This document shows positions 1 through 7,976 of a stretch of 64,000 nucleotides of DNA, in pieces. The stretch comes from Nonomuraea guangzhouensis (GTDB lineage: Bacteria; Actinomycetota; Actinomycetes; Streptosporangiales; Streptosporangiaceae): positions 19,632-83,631 of the forward strand of contig NZ_JAHKRM010000048.1 in NCBI RefSeq assembly GCF_019396345.1. The letters run 5' to 3'. Each line of letters begins with the position of its first letter. Position 1 is the stretch's first letter. A program made the position numbers and the translations under genes. Under the pieces are notes generated by a model, which saw only the letters and a program-made list of their open reading frames with translations, made no database searches and had not been told where the DNA came from.

Positions 1-303
1 GCCGCCGCCGACCTCAAGGCGCTCACCCAGGTGCCGGGCATCGGCCAGAAGGGCGCCCAGCGCATCGTCCTGGAGCTCAAGGACCGGCTCGGCACCCCCG
101 ACGAGGTGGTCGACGCGGCACTCAACGGCGGCCGGCGGGTGGCGGCCTGGCGCGATCAGGTCCACTCGGGGCTGGTGGGGCTGGGCTACTCCAGCAAGGA
201 CGCCGACGAGGCCATCGCCGTCATCGAGCCGGAGGCCGGTGACGACCCGCAGATCGCCGTCCTGCTGAAGTCCGCCCTGCGCTCGCTGAGCAGCGCGCGA
301 TGA
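1..303 (+). CDS. ruvA: Holliday junction branch migration protein RuvA, C-terminal part (5' end outside window)
   Basis: The reading frame is open from base 1 and ends at TGA 301-303, giving the last 100 codons of a roughly 200-residue protein. A helix-hairpin-helix segment (VPGIGQKGAQRIVLELKDRL) is followed by the small C-terminal domain that contacts RuvB (GLVGLGYSSKDADEAI). RuvA tetramers bind four-way DNA junctions and load RuvB hexamers. ruvB follows after a short gap, and ruvC would be expected just upstream, as in most actinobacteria. The start codon and N-terminal OB fold lie outside the window. Confidence 0.93.
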   Translation, partial: AAADLKALTQVPGIGQKGAQRIVLELKDRLGTPDEVVDAALNGGRRVAAWRDQVHSGLVGLGYSSKDADEAIAVIEPEAGDDPQIAVLLKSALRSLSSAR

Positions 304-340
304 GCGGGCCGGCCCGGTCATCGCGGTGGGAGGTGGCGGC

Positions 341-1372
341 GTGAGCCTCGAGCGTGATCTCGTGTCACCCGACGCCGAGGGCGACGAGGTGCAGATCGAG
401 GCGGCGCTGCGGCCCAAGCGGCTGAGCGAGTTCATCGGCCAGGCGCGGGTGCGGGAGCAGCTGTCGCTGGTGCTGGAGAGCGCCATGCGGCGCAATCGGC
501 CGCCGGATCACGTGCTGATGAACGGTTCGCCGGGTCTGGGCAAGACGACACTGGCTATGATCATCGCAGCCGAGTTGAGCGCTCCGCTCCGCATCACGTC
601 AGGGCCGGCCCTGGAGCGGGCCGGTGACCTAGCGGCCATCCTGTCGACGCTGGCCGAGGGCGAGGTGCTGTTCATCGACGAGATCCATCGGATGGCCCGC
701 CCCGCCGAGGAGATGCTCTATCTCGCGATGGAGGACTTCCGGGTCGACATCATCGTCGGCAAGGGCCCGGGAGCCACCGCGATCCCGCTCGAGATCGCGC
801 CGTTCACCCTGGTCGGCGCCACCACCAGGGCCGGGCTGCTGCCCGCGCCGCTGCGCGACCGGTTCGGCTTCACCGCGCACATGGACTTCTACGAGGTCGA
901 GGAGCTGGAGCGGGTCCTCTACCGCTCGGCCAGGCTGCTCGACGTGACGCTGCCCGGCGAGGGCGCGCACGAGATCGCCCGGCGCTCGCGTGGCACGCCC
1001 CGCATCGCCAACCGCCTGCTGCGCCGGGTCCGCGACTTCGCCGACGTCCGCGCGGACGGCGTCATCGACCGTGACATCGCCTCCGCTGCCCTCAATCTGT
1101 ACGAAGTCGACGCCGAAGGGCTCGATCGGCTCGACCGGGCGGTGCTCGGGGTGCTGCTGCGCAAGTTCGGCGGCGGCCCCGTCGGCCTGTCCACGCTCGC
1201 CGTGGCCGTCGGCGAGGAGCCGGAGACCGTCGAAGTGGTGGCCGAACCCTTCCTCGTACGCCAAGGACTGCTGGCCAGGACCCCGCGCGGCCGGGTCGCC
1301 ACCGCCGCGGCCTGGCACCATCTCGGGATGACACCGCCGCCCGACGCCTTCGGAGCGACGCTTTTCGACTGA
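341..1372 (+). CDS. ruvB: Holliday junction branch migration helicase RuvB
   Basis: This AAA+ motor of the RuvABC recombination complex pulls DNA through RuvA-bound junctions. Its 343 residues match the family. Walker A is GSPGLGKTT (about residues 62-70), Walker B is FIDEIHR, sensor 1 is GATTRAG, and DRFG lies in the arginine-finger region. A C-terminal winged helix follows. I chose GTG at 341 because GGGAGGT lies about seven bases before it. An in-frame GTG at 326 would overlap that ribosome-binding site. The gene sits directly behind ruvA as an operon partner. Confidence 0.95.
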   Translation: MSLERDLVSPDAEGDEVQIEAALRPKRLSEFIGQARVREQLSLVLESAMRRNRPPDHVLMNGSPGLGKTTLAMIIAAELSAPLRITSGPALERAGDLAAILSTLAEGEVLFIDEIHRMARPAEEMLYLAMEDFRVDIIVGKGPGATAIPLEIAPFTLVGATTRAGLLPAPLRDRFGFTAHMDFYEVEELERVLYRSARLLDVTLPGEGAHEIARRSRGTPRIANRLLRRVRDFADVRADGVIDRDIASAALNLYEVDAEGLDRLDRAVLGVLLRKFGGGPVGLSTLAVAVGEEPETVEVVAEPFLVRQGLLARTPRGRVATAAAWHHLGMTPPPDAFGATLFD

Positions 1373-1378
1373 TCACAG

Positions 1379-1394
1379 AACGGTTGCAACCGTT
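1379..1394. promoter_or_regulatory. 16-bp perfect palindrome downstream of ruvB
   Basis: AACGGTTGCAACCGTT reads identically on both strands. It lies seven bases after the ruvB stop and about 200 bases before yajC. It could be an operator or a weak terminator element. No adjacent regulator gene is visible. Confidence 0.35.
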
Positions 1395-1434
1395 TCAATA
1401 TGGGAACTTCCCCGCGCGCCGAAACGCTGCCTCG

Positions 1435-1464
1435 TTGCCGCGTTTCGCAACAACGGCCTACACT
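1435..1464 (+). promoter_or_regulatory. Candidate promoter of yajC-secD-secF
   Basis: TTGCCG (1435-1440) and TACACT (1459-1464) are separated by 18 bases, close to the vegetative sigma consensus of actinobacteria. An 8-bp inverted repeat, GCCTACAC / GTGTAGGC (1456-1463 and 1482-1489), overlaps the -10 box and the likely start point. It could form a hairpin at the 5' end of the message. Confidence 0.4.
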
Positions 1465-1584
1465 CCGTGGCTTGGCTGGCTGTGTAGGCTGACGGGCTGA
1501 GCGGCGCGGCCCCGACGTTACGCACGGAATTTCCGGCGCGAGGCCGGTGTCAACTTCTTGTACGACAATGGAAGGTCGCTCCTT

Positions 1585-2022
1585 ATGGACATGGGACAAC
1601 TCGGAAGCATCCTGCCGCTGATCCTTCTGGTGGTGGTGTTCTACTTCTTGCTGATCCGCCCCCAGCGCAAGCGCCAGCAAGAGGCGACCGCCATGCAGAA
1701 CTCACTGGCGCCGGGTGCTCGGGTCATGACGACGACTGGCCTGTTCGCCACCGTGGTCGCAGTAGAGAATGAGGATGTGGTTCTTGAGGTCGCTCCCGGG
1801 ATCGAGACCCGATGGGTGAAGGCCGCCATCGGGCGCGTCGTCACCCCCGGCGACGCCCCGGCTGACGAGCCCCTCGATGACGAGCCCGTGGTGGACGCCG
1901 CCGGTGACGACACGGCCACCCACGAGGCCAAGGTCGACGACAAGGACGACACCCCCCGCGACGAGACCGAGCCGACCGTGGAGCGCGACGGCGGCAAGGG
2001 CTCCAGCTCCAAGCAGTCCTGA
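1585..2022 (+). CDS. yajC: Preprotein translocase subunit YajC
   Basis: This small membrane subunit of the Sec accessory complex SecD-SecF-YajC assists preprotein export. One N-terminal membrane helix (LPLILLVVVFYFLLI) is followed by the family signature RPQRKRQQE and a cytoplasmic domain (GARVMTTTGLFATVV). The last third is an acidic Asp/Glu-rich tail, longer than in E. coli YajC and common in actinobacteria. The ATG at 1585 has GAAGG about nine bases upstream. An in-frame TTG at 1558 would add nine residues. The 145-residue product precedes secD by 42 bases. Confidence 0.9.
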   Translation: MDMGQLGSILPLILLVVVFYFLLIRPQRKRQQEATAMQNSLAPGARVMTTTGLFATVVAVENEDVVLEVAPGIETRWVKAAIGRVVTPGDAPADEPLDDEPVVDAAGDDTATHEAKVDDKDDTPRDETEPTVERDGGKGSSSKQS

Positions 2023-2064
2023 CTAGGCTCTGCCTCAAACCCCTACCCGAAAGACTGACGACCA

Positions 2065-3879
2065 GTGGCCCGACCGACCAGCCGCCACAGCCGACCGGGG
2101 CGAACGCTCCTGGTGCTGCTGGCGCTCATCATCGCCCTGGGCGGGACGATGTTCCTGCAGAAGGCGTTCACGCCGAAGCTGGGGCTCGACCTCGCCGGCG
2201 GCACGACGGTGACTCTCTCACCGGTGACCCAGAACGGTGCCGCTCCGCCCGAGGAGATCCTTGACCGCGCGGTGAACATCATCCGCGACCGGGTCAACGG
2301 CACCGGCATCTCCGACGCGGAGGTCGCCAAGTCAGGCGACAACATCATCATCTCCGTTCCGGGCGCGGGTCAGGAGGAGGTCATCAAGCTGGTCGGCACC
2401 ACAGCGGAGCTCCGCTTCCGCCAGGTGCTCGCCATGGCGGCCACGCAGGCTCCGCAGGAGCTCGCCACCGAGGCGCCCAAGCCGGGCACCTCGCCGTCCT
2501 CCACGGCCTCCACGGCCCCGTCCTCCGCGCCCACGCAGTCGGCCAAGCCGTCCACGTCCCAGTCGGCGGGGGCCCCGAAGCCCAGCACGTCGCCCACGGG
2601 CAAGGCTCTGTCGTCCGCGCTGGTCGCGCCGTCGGCCACCCCGTCGGCGGCTGCCACGCCGAAGGCCAAGGAGACGCCGAAGGCCAAGGAGACCAAGGAG
2701 TCCAAGGACGGCAAGGCCACCCCGACGCCCACCCCGACGTCGAGCGGCCAGCCCACGCAGGACCCCAGCGCGACGATCAACACCCAGGGCATCGACAAGG
2801 ACGTGCTCGCGCAGTTCAACAAGCTCGACTGCAGCGACCCGAAGAACCGCGGCCAGGGCGTCCAGGACGACCCGGCCAAGCAGTTCGCCGCCTGTGAGTC
2901 CGACGGCAGCCTCAAGTACGTGCTCGACGTGGCCAAGGTCGTCGGCACCGACATCAGCACGGCCAGCGCCGGTGTCCAGCAGGGCACCACCCAGTGGCTC
3001 GTCCAGCTCGACTTCAAGAGCCAGGGCGCGAGCGCGTGGAGCAAGCTGACCTCCACCGCCTTCAACTCGCAGGCGCCGCGCAACCAGGTCGCCGTCGTCC
3101 TCGACGGCGTCGTGATCACCGCGCCCAACATCATCGGCCCGATCCCGGGCGGCCGCGCCGAGATCACCGGCGGCTTCACCCAGCAGAGCGCCACCGAGCT
3201 GGCCGACCAGCTCAAGTACGGCGCGCTGCCGCTGAAGTTCACCCGCAGCTCGATCGACACCGTGTCCTCGACGCTCGGCCAGGACCAGCTCATGGGCGGT
3301 CTGATCTCCGGCGCCTTCGGTCTGGCCCTCGTGGTCCTCTACTGCTTGCTGTACTACCGCGGCCTCGGCATCGTCGCCGTGCTCAGCCTCGTGGTCGCCA
3401 CGATCCTCACCTACACGACCGTGGTCGTGCTCGGTCACAACGCCGGGTTCCGGCTGTCGCTGCCGCACATCATCGGCCTGGTGGTCTCGATCGGCATCAC
3501 CGCCGACTCCTTCATCGTGTACTTCGAACGCATACGTGATGAGATGAAGGAAGGGCGGCGGACGCTACGCGCGGCCGTCGAGGTGGCCTGGGTCCGTGCG
3601 CGGCGCACGATCCTGATCGCCGACGCCGTCATGTTCATCGCCGCGGTCGTGCTGTACGTGCTCGCCGTGGGCGGTGTGGCCGGGTTCGCGTTCGCGATGG
3701 GCCTGACCACGCTGATCGACATCGTGGTGGTGTTCCTGTTCACGAAGCCGTTCATCGCGGTGCTGGCCAAGCTCAAGTTCTTCGCCAAGGGGCACCCGCT
3801 GTCCGGCCTCGACGCCGAGCGCATGAGGGAAGACCCTGGCCACACCACCGGCCGTACGACCACCCCGCAGGAGGCCTGA
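2065..3879 (+). CDS. secD: Protein translocase subunit SecD with a long low-complexity insert
   Basis: SecD is an RND-type membrane protein that uses the proton gradient with SecF to finish protein export. The N-terminal helix (LLVLLALIIALGG) is followed by the family motif KLGLDLAGGT, a large extracytoplasmic domain and five C-terminal helices. The cytoplasmic loop after ERIRDE is seen near residue 490. Start GTG 2065. The protein has 604 residues. Residues about 126-240 are a Ser/Thr/Pro/Ala/Lys-rich insert in the extracytoplasmic domain. It includes the perfect 18-bp tandem duplication 2656-2673 / 2674-2691 (TPKAKE repeated). The secF start follows the stop by one base. Confidence 0.95.
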   Translation: MARPTSRHSRPGRTLLVLLALIIALGGTMFLQKAFTPKLGLDLAGGTTVTLSPVTQNGAAPPEEILDRAVNIIRDRVNGTGISDAEVAKSGDNIIISVPGAGQEEVIKLVGTTAELRFRQVLAMAATQAPQELATEAPKPGTSPSSTASTAPSSAPTQSAKPSTSQSAGAPKPSTSPTGKALSSALVAPSATPSAAATPKAKETPKAKETKESKDGKATPTPTPTSSGQPTQDPSATINTQGIDKDVLAQFNKLDCSDPKNRGQGVQDDPAKQFAACESDGSLKYVLDVAKVVGTDISTASAGVQQGTTQWLVQLDFKSQGASAWSKLTSTAFNSQAPRNQVAVVLDGVVITAPNIIGPIPGGRAEITGGFTQQSATELADQLKYGALPLKFTRSSIDTVSSTLGQDQLMGGLISGAFGLALVVLYCLLYYRGLGIVAVLSLVVATILTYTTVVVLGHNAGFRLSLPHIIGLVVSIGITADSFIVYFERIRDEMKEGRRTLRAAVEVAWVRARRTILIADAVMFIAAVVLYVLAVGGVAGFAFAMGLTTLIDIVVVFLFTKPFIAVLAKLKFFAKGHPLSGLDAERMREDPGHTTGRTTTPQEA

Positions 3880-3880
3880 C

Positions 3881-4873
3881 ATGGGACTGGGGCGTCGCCT
3901 CTACCGCGGCGAGATCGACGTTGACTTCGTCGGCCGCTGGAAGCTCTGGTACAGCCTTTCCGGCTTCCTGCTGATCGTGTCCCTCGCCGGGCTGCTCATC
4001 AACGGGCTCAACCTCGGCGTGGAGTTCAAGGGCGGGTCGGTCTTCTCCTTCAAGGCGCCGCAGAGCAGCTCCGTGGTGCAGGTCCGCGACACCTTCCTCG
4101 AGGAGGGCGTGCACCAGCCGATCGTGCAGACGGCCGGTGACCGCTGGCGGGTCACCACCGAGACCCTCGACGAGGGTGAGGTGACCAAGGTCCAGAACGC
4201 CATCTCGAAGGACTACGGCGTCGCGGTCAAGGACGTCGACATCCAGTCGATCGGCGCGTCCTGGGGCGGCGAGGTGTCGCAGAAGGCGTGGATGGGCCTG
4301 GGCGTCTTCATGCTGGCGATCATCCTGTACCTGTCGATGGCGTTCGAGCCGAAGATGGCGCTGGCCGCGATCGTCGCGCTCATCCACGACCTCGTCATCA
4401 CGGCGGGCGTCTACGCCTGGTCGGGCTTCGAGGTCACGCCCGCGACGCTGCTCGGCTTCCTGACCATCCTCGGTTACTCGCTCTACGACGCGGTCGTGGT
4501 GTTCGACATGATCAAGGAAGTCACGGCCAAGCTGGGCAGCGCGTCGAAGCAGACCTACTCGATGGCGGCCAACAACGCCCTCAACCACACGCTGATCCGA
4601 TCCCTCAACACCTCGCTGGTCGCGATCCTGCCGGTGGCGGCGATCCTGTTCATCGGCACCACGCTGCTCGGCGCGGGCACGCTGAAGGACCTGTCGCTGG
4701 CGCTGTTCGTCGGCATGATCGTCGGCACCTACTCCTCGCTGTGCGTGGCCACGCCGCTGCTGGTGACGCTGAAGGAGCGGGAGCCGAAGTACCAGGCCAT
4801 CGCCAAGCGGCTCGCCTCCACCGGCCCCAAGGTCGCCAAGGGCGGCAAGAAGGCGGCGACGGCCAAGGGCTAG
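3881..4873 (+). CDS. secF: Protein translocase subunit SecF
   Basis: SecF is the partner of SecD in the proton-driven Sec accessory complex. It has one N-terminal membrane helix (LSGFLLIVSLAGLLINGL), the SecF signature GVEFKGGSVF, an extracytoplasmic domain and five further helices with SLYDAVVVFDMIKE between them. The N-terminal sequence DFVGRWKLWYSLSG fits the family. The C-terminus is Lys/Gly-rich. ATG 3881 starts one base after the secD stop, so translation is probably coupled. A terminator hairpin follows at 4899. Confidence 0.95.
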   Translation: MGLGRRLYRGEIDVDFVGRWKLWYSLSGFLLIVSLAGLLINGLNLGVEFKGGSVFSFKAPQSSSVVQVRDTFLEEGVHQPIVQTAGDRWRVTTETLDEGEVTKVQNAISKDYGVAVKDVDIQSIGASWGGEVSQKAWMGLGVFMLAIILYLSMAFEPKMALAAIVALIHDLVITAGVYAWSGFEVTPATLLGFLTILGYSLYDAVVVFDMIKEVTAKLGSASKQTYSMAANNALNHTLIRSLNTSLVAILPVAAILFIGTTLLGAGTLKDLSLALFVGMIVGTYSSLCVATPLLVTLKEREPKYQAIAKRLASTGPKVAKGGKKAATAKG

Positions 4874-4898
4874 CCCACACGGCCCGTACGCGCACGAA

Positions 4899-4930
4899 CG
4901 ACGCCCCCGCCCACCAGGGAGGGGGCGTCG
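4899..4930 (+). terminator. Hairpin terminator after secF
   Basis: A 10-bp perfect stem (CGACGCCCCC / GGGGGCGTCG) with a 12-base loop lies 26 bases past the secF stop. It is followed by CTCTGT rather than a run of T, as is usual in high-GC actinobacteria. Confidence 0.7.
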
Positions 4931-5089
4931 CTCTGTAGAGGCCCTGAGGGCCCTCACAGAGGCGGACATAACCGGGTGAATGCCACTAAGACCCCACCCG
5001 GCGCCGGTGGTGCCCGGGATGGGCCATCATGGAGGCCGTCAGTCGTGGGAATCAGCGACCGCCCGGCGGTCAACCGAAGGAGTGCCGTC

Positions 5090-5608
5090 ATGAGCGATCT
5101 GAGCTCGTTGATCTGCGACCGCATCAGGGATGTGCCCGACTATCCCCAGCCGGGAGTCATGTTCAAGGACATCACCCCGCTGCTGGCCGACCCGGCGGTC
5201 TTCACGGCCGTGGTCGACGAACTGGCCGGCGCGTACGATGTGGACAAGATCGTCGGAATCGAGGCCAGGGGCTTCATTCTGGCCGCTCCGGTGGCCTACC
5301 GGGCGGGGGCTGGATTCGTGCCCATCAGAAAGAAGGGCAAACTGCCCTCCGAAACCCTTGAGGAGTCCTACGATCTGGAGTACGGCTCCGCGACCATCGA
5401 GGTGCACCGCGACGCCTTCACCGAAGGCGACAGGGTGCTCATCGTCGACGACGTGCTCGCCACCGGCGGCACGGCGGAGGCGACCGTGGAGCTGGTACGC
5501 AGGGCCGGAGCCGAGGTCGTCGGCGTCGCCGTGCTGATGGAGCTGGCCTTTCTCAAAGGACGCGAGCGTCTTGCGGGAGTGGATTTGCGCTCCCTTGTGA
5601 TCGTCTGA
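5090..5608 (+). CDS. apt: Adenine phosphoribosyltransferase
   Basis: The enzyme salvages adenine with PRPP to give AMP in the cytoplasm. It has 172 residues, the normal family length. The PRPP-binding motif VLIVDDVLATGGTA and the APT features PGVMFKDITPLL and GIEARGFI are present. ATG 5090 is preceded by GAAGGA at a good distance. An in-frame GTG at 4976 would add 38 residues without family similarity. The gene lies immediately before rel, a conserved actinobacterial pairing that links purine salvage to (p)ppGpp metabolism. Confidence 0.93.
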   Translation: MSDLSSLICDRIRDVPDYPQPGVMFKDITPLLADPAVFTAVVDELAGAYDVDKIVGIEARGFILAAPVAYRAGAGFVPIRKKGKLPSETLEESYDLEYGSATIEVHRDAFTEGDRVLIVDDVLATGGTAEATVELVRRAGAEVVGVAVLMELAFLKGRERLAGVDLRSLVIV

Positions 5609-5625
5609 GCCCGCCCCGAGACAGG

Positions 5626-5649
5626 CCAGGTTTCTCACCTGGATACACT
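5626..5649 (+). promoter_or_regulatory. Hairpin plus candidate -10 box between apt and rel
   Basis: CCAGGT-N5-ACCTGG (5626-5642) is a perfect dyad ending two bases before TACACT (5644-5649), which resembles a -10 box. No convincing -35 box is seen. It could be an operator over a rel promoter or a weak apt terminator. Confidence 0.3.
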
Positions 5650-5681
5650 GGGGGGCCTGGACTCGAAGGTAAGGAGTCTGT

Positions 5682-7976
5682 GTGCCCCGCGATGTGGTCG
5701 TGCCCGACGCAACTGACGCAGGGAATGCCGAGACGGCGCCCGGCGCTCCAGCGGTGCGTCGACGGCGGTTTGGGGGTGGGGCCATGAATCCGGTGCTGGA
5801 GCCGCTGTTCAGGACGGTCCGTGCCACGCATCCCAAGGCGGACCTCCGCCTGATCGAGCATGCCTACGACGTGGCCGCCTACCATCACCGCGACCAGAAG
5901 CGGAAGAGCGGCGACCCGTACATCACCCATCCGCTGGCCGTCGCGACGATCCTGGCCGAGCTCGGCACCGACGACGAGACGCTGTGCGCGGCCCTGCTGC
6001 ACGACACCGTCGAGGACACCGCCTACAGCCTCGACGAGCTGCGCGGCGACTTCGGTGACACGATCGCCTCCCTGGTCGACGGCGTCACCAAGCTCGACAA
6101 GGTCAAGTTCGGCGACGCCGCGCAGGCCGAGACCGTGCGCAAGATGGTCGTGGCGATGTCGCGCGACATCCGGGTGCTGATCATCAAGCTGGCCGACCGG
6201 CTGCACAACATGCGCACGATGCGCTACCTGCCCGAGCACAAGCGCCACCAGAAGTCCCGCGAGACCCTGGAGATCTTCGCCCCGCTGGCCCACCGCCTGG
6301 GCATGAACACCATCAAGTGGGAGCTCGAAGACCTGGCCTTCGCCATGCTCTACCCCAAGCGCTACGACGAGATCGCGCGCATGGTGTCGGAGCGGGCCCC
6401 GCGCCGGGACCTGTTCCTGCAGGAGGTCATCGAGAAGGTCTCCGGCGACCTGCGCGAGGCGAAGATCCGCGCGGTGGTCAAGGGCCGGCCCAAGCACTAC
6501 TACTCGGTCTACCAGAAGATGATCGCCAGGGACGTCGCCTTCGACGACATCTACGACCTGGTGGGCATCAGAGTCCTCGTCGACAGCGTGCGCGACTGCT
6601 ACGCGGCCCTCGGAACGATCCACGCGCGCTGGAACCCGGTCCCCGGCCGGTTCAAGGACTACATCGCGATGCCCAAGTTCAACATGTACCAGTCGCTGCA
6701 CACCACGGTGATCGGTCCTGAGGGCAAGCCCGTCGAGCTGCAGATCCGCACGCAAGGCATGCACCACCGGGCCGAATACGGCGTGGCCGCCCACTGGAAG
6801 TACAAAGAGGAGGTCGGCGCCCCGGGCCCGGCCGGCAAGGTCAAGCCGGGCAGCGACATGGCCTGGCTGCGCCAGCTTCTCGACTGGCAGAAGGAGACCT
6901 CCGACCCGGGCGAGTTCCTGGAGTCGCTCCGCTTCGACCTGTCGGTCTCCGAGGTCTACGTCTTCACCCCGCGCGGCCAGGTGGTGGCGCTGCCGGAGGG
7001 GGCCACCCCGGTCGACTTCGCCTACGCGGTCCACACCGAGGTCGGCCACCGCTGCATCGGCGCCCGCGTCAACGGCCGGCTGGTGCCGCTGGAGTCGCGG
7101 CTGGGCAACGGCGACACGGTCGAGATCTTCACCTCGAAGTCGCCCGACGCCGGCCCGTCGCGCGACTGGCTCAAGTTCGTCAAGTCCGGCCGCGCCCGCA
7201 ACAAGATCCGCCAGTGGTTCTCCAAGGAGCGCCGCGAGACCGCGATCGAGGCGGGCAAGGAGGCCATCGGCCGGGCCATGCGCAAGCAGGGGCTGCCGCT
7301 GCAACGCCTGATGTCCGGTGAGTCGCTGCTGGCGCTGGCCCGCGACCTGCGTTATCCCGACGTGTCGGCGCTCTACGCGGCCGTGGGGGAGGGGCACGTC
7401 GCCGCCCAGACGGTCGTGCAGAAGCTCGTGGCCTCCATCGGCGGCGTCGACAGCGCCGAGGAGGACATCGCCGAGACCTCGCTGCCGACGCGCCTGCGCG
7501 GCCGTCCTCGGGGCGGTGGCGGCGCGGGCGTGGTCGTCGCGGGCGACAGCGACGTCTGGGTACGTCTGTCGAAGTGCTGCACCCCGGTGCCCGGCGACGA
7601 GATCGTCGGCTTCGTCACCCGGGGCCACGGGGTGTCCGTGCACCGCGCGGACTGCACCAACATCATGCAGCTCAAGACGCAGCCCGACCGCCTGGTGGAG
7701 GTGAGCTGGTCGCCGGGCGACGACTCGGTCTTCCTGGTGGCCATCCAGGTCGAGGCCCTCGACCGGCCCCGCCTGCTGTCCGACGTCACCAGGACCCTGT
7801 CCGACCAGCACGTCAACATCCTCAGCGCCTCGGTGACCACCTCACGAGACCGGGTGGCGGTCAGCAAGTTCACCTTCGAGATGGGCGATCCCAAGCATCT
7901 CGGTCATGTGCTCAAAGCCGTCCGCAGCATTCAGGGCGTCTTCGACGTCTACCGGGTCAGCGGCGCCAGTACGTAG
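5682..7976 (+). CDS. rel: Bifunctional (p)ppGpp synthetase/hydrolase (RelA/SpoT family)
   Basis: This enzyme makes and degrades the stringent-response alarmone (p)ppGpp. It has 764 residues. The domains in order are an HD hydrolase (RKSGDPYITHP, then HDTVEDT near residue 107), a synthetase (KGRPKHYYSVYQKM near 266), a TGS domain (VYVFTPRGQVVALPEGATP near 424), a helical/zinc-finger region with two adjacent Cys (KCCTPVPGDEIVGFVTRG), and an ACT domain from about 685. The intact HDTVEDT motif suggests that hydrolase activity is retained. GTG 5682 has AAGGAG six bases before it. The 3' end overlaps the convergent gene by 20 bp. Confidence 0.96.
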   Translation: MPRDVVVPDATDAGNAETAPGAPAVRRRRFGGGAMNPVLEPLFRTVRATHPKADLRLIEHAYDVAAYHHRDQKRKSGDPYITHPLAVATILAELGTDDETLCAALLHDTVEDTAYSLDELRGDFGDTIASLVDGVTKLDKVKFGDAAQAETVRKMVVAMSRDIRVLIIKLADRLHNMRTMRYLPEHKRHQKSRETLEIFAPLAHRLGMNTIKWELEDLAFAMLYPKRYDEIARMVSERAPRRDLFLQEVIEKVSGDLREAKIRAVVKGRPKHYYSVYQKMIARDVAFDDIYDLVGIRVLVDSVRDCYAALGTIHARWNPVPGRFKDYIAMPKFNMYQSLHTTVIGPEGKPVELQIRTQGMHHRAEYGVAAHWKYKEEVGAPGPAGKVKPGSDMAWLRQLLDWQKETSDPGEFLESLRFDLSVSEVYVFTPRGQVVALPEGATPVDFAYAVHTEVGHRCIGARVNGRLVPLESRLGNGDTVEIFTSKSPDAGPSRDWLKFVKSGRARNKIRQWFSKERRETAIEAGKEAIGRAMRKQGLPLQRLMSGESLLALARDLRYPDVSALYAAVGEGHVAAQTVVQKLVASIGGVDSAEEDIAETSLPTRLRGRPRGGGGAGVVVAGDSDVWVRLSKCCTPVPGDEIVGFVTRGHGVSVHRADCTNIMQLKTQPDRLVEVSWSPGDDSVFLVAIQVEALDRPRLLSDVTRTLSDQHVNILSASVTTSRDRVAVSKFTFEMGDPKHLGHVLKAVRSIQGVFDVYRVSGAST

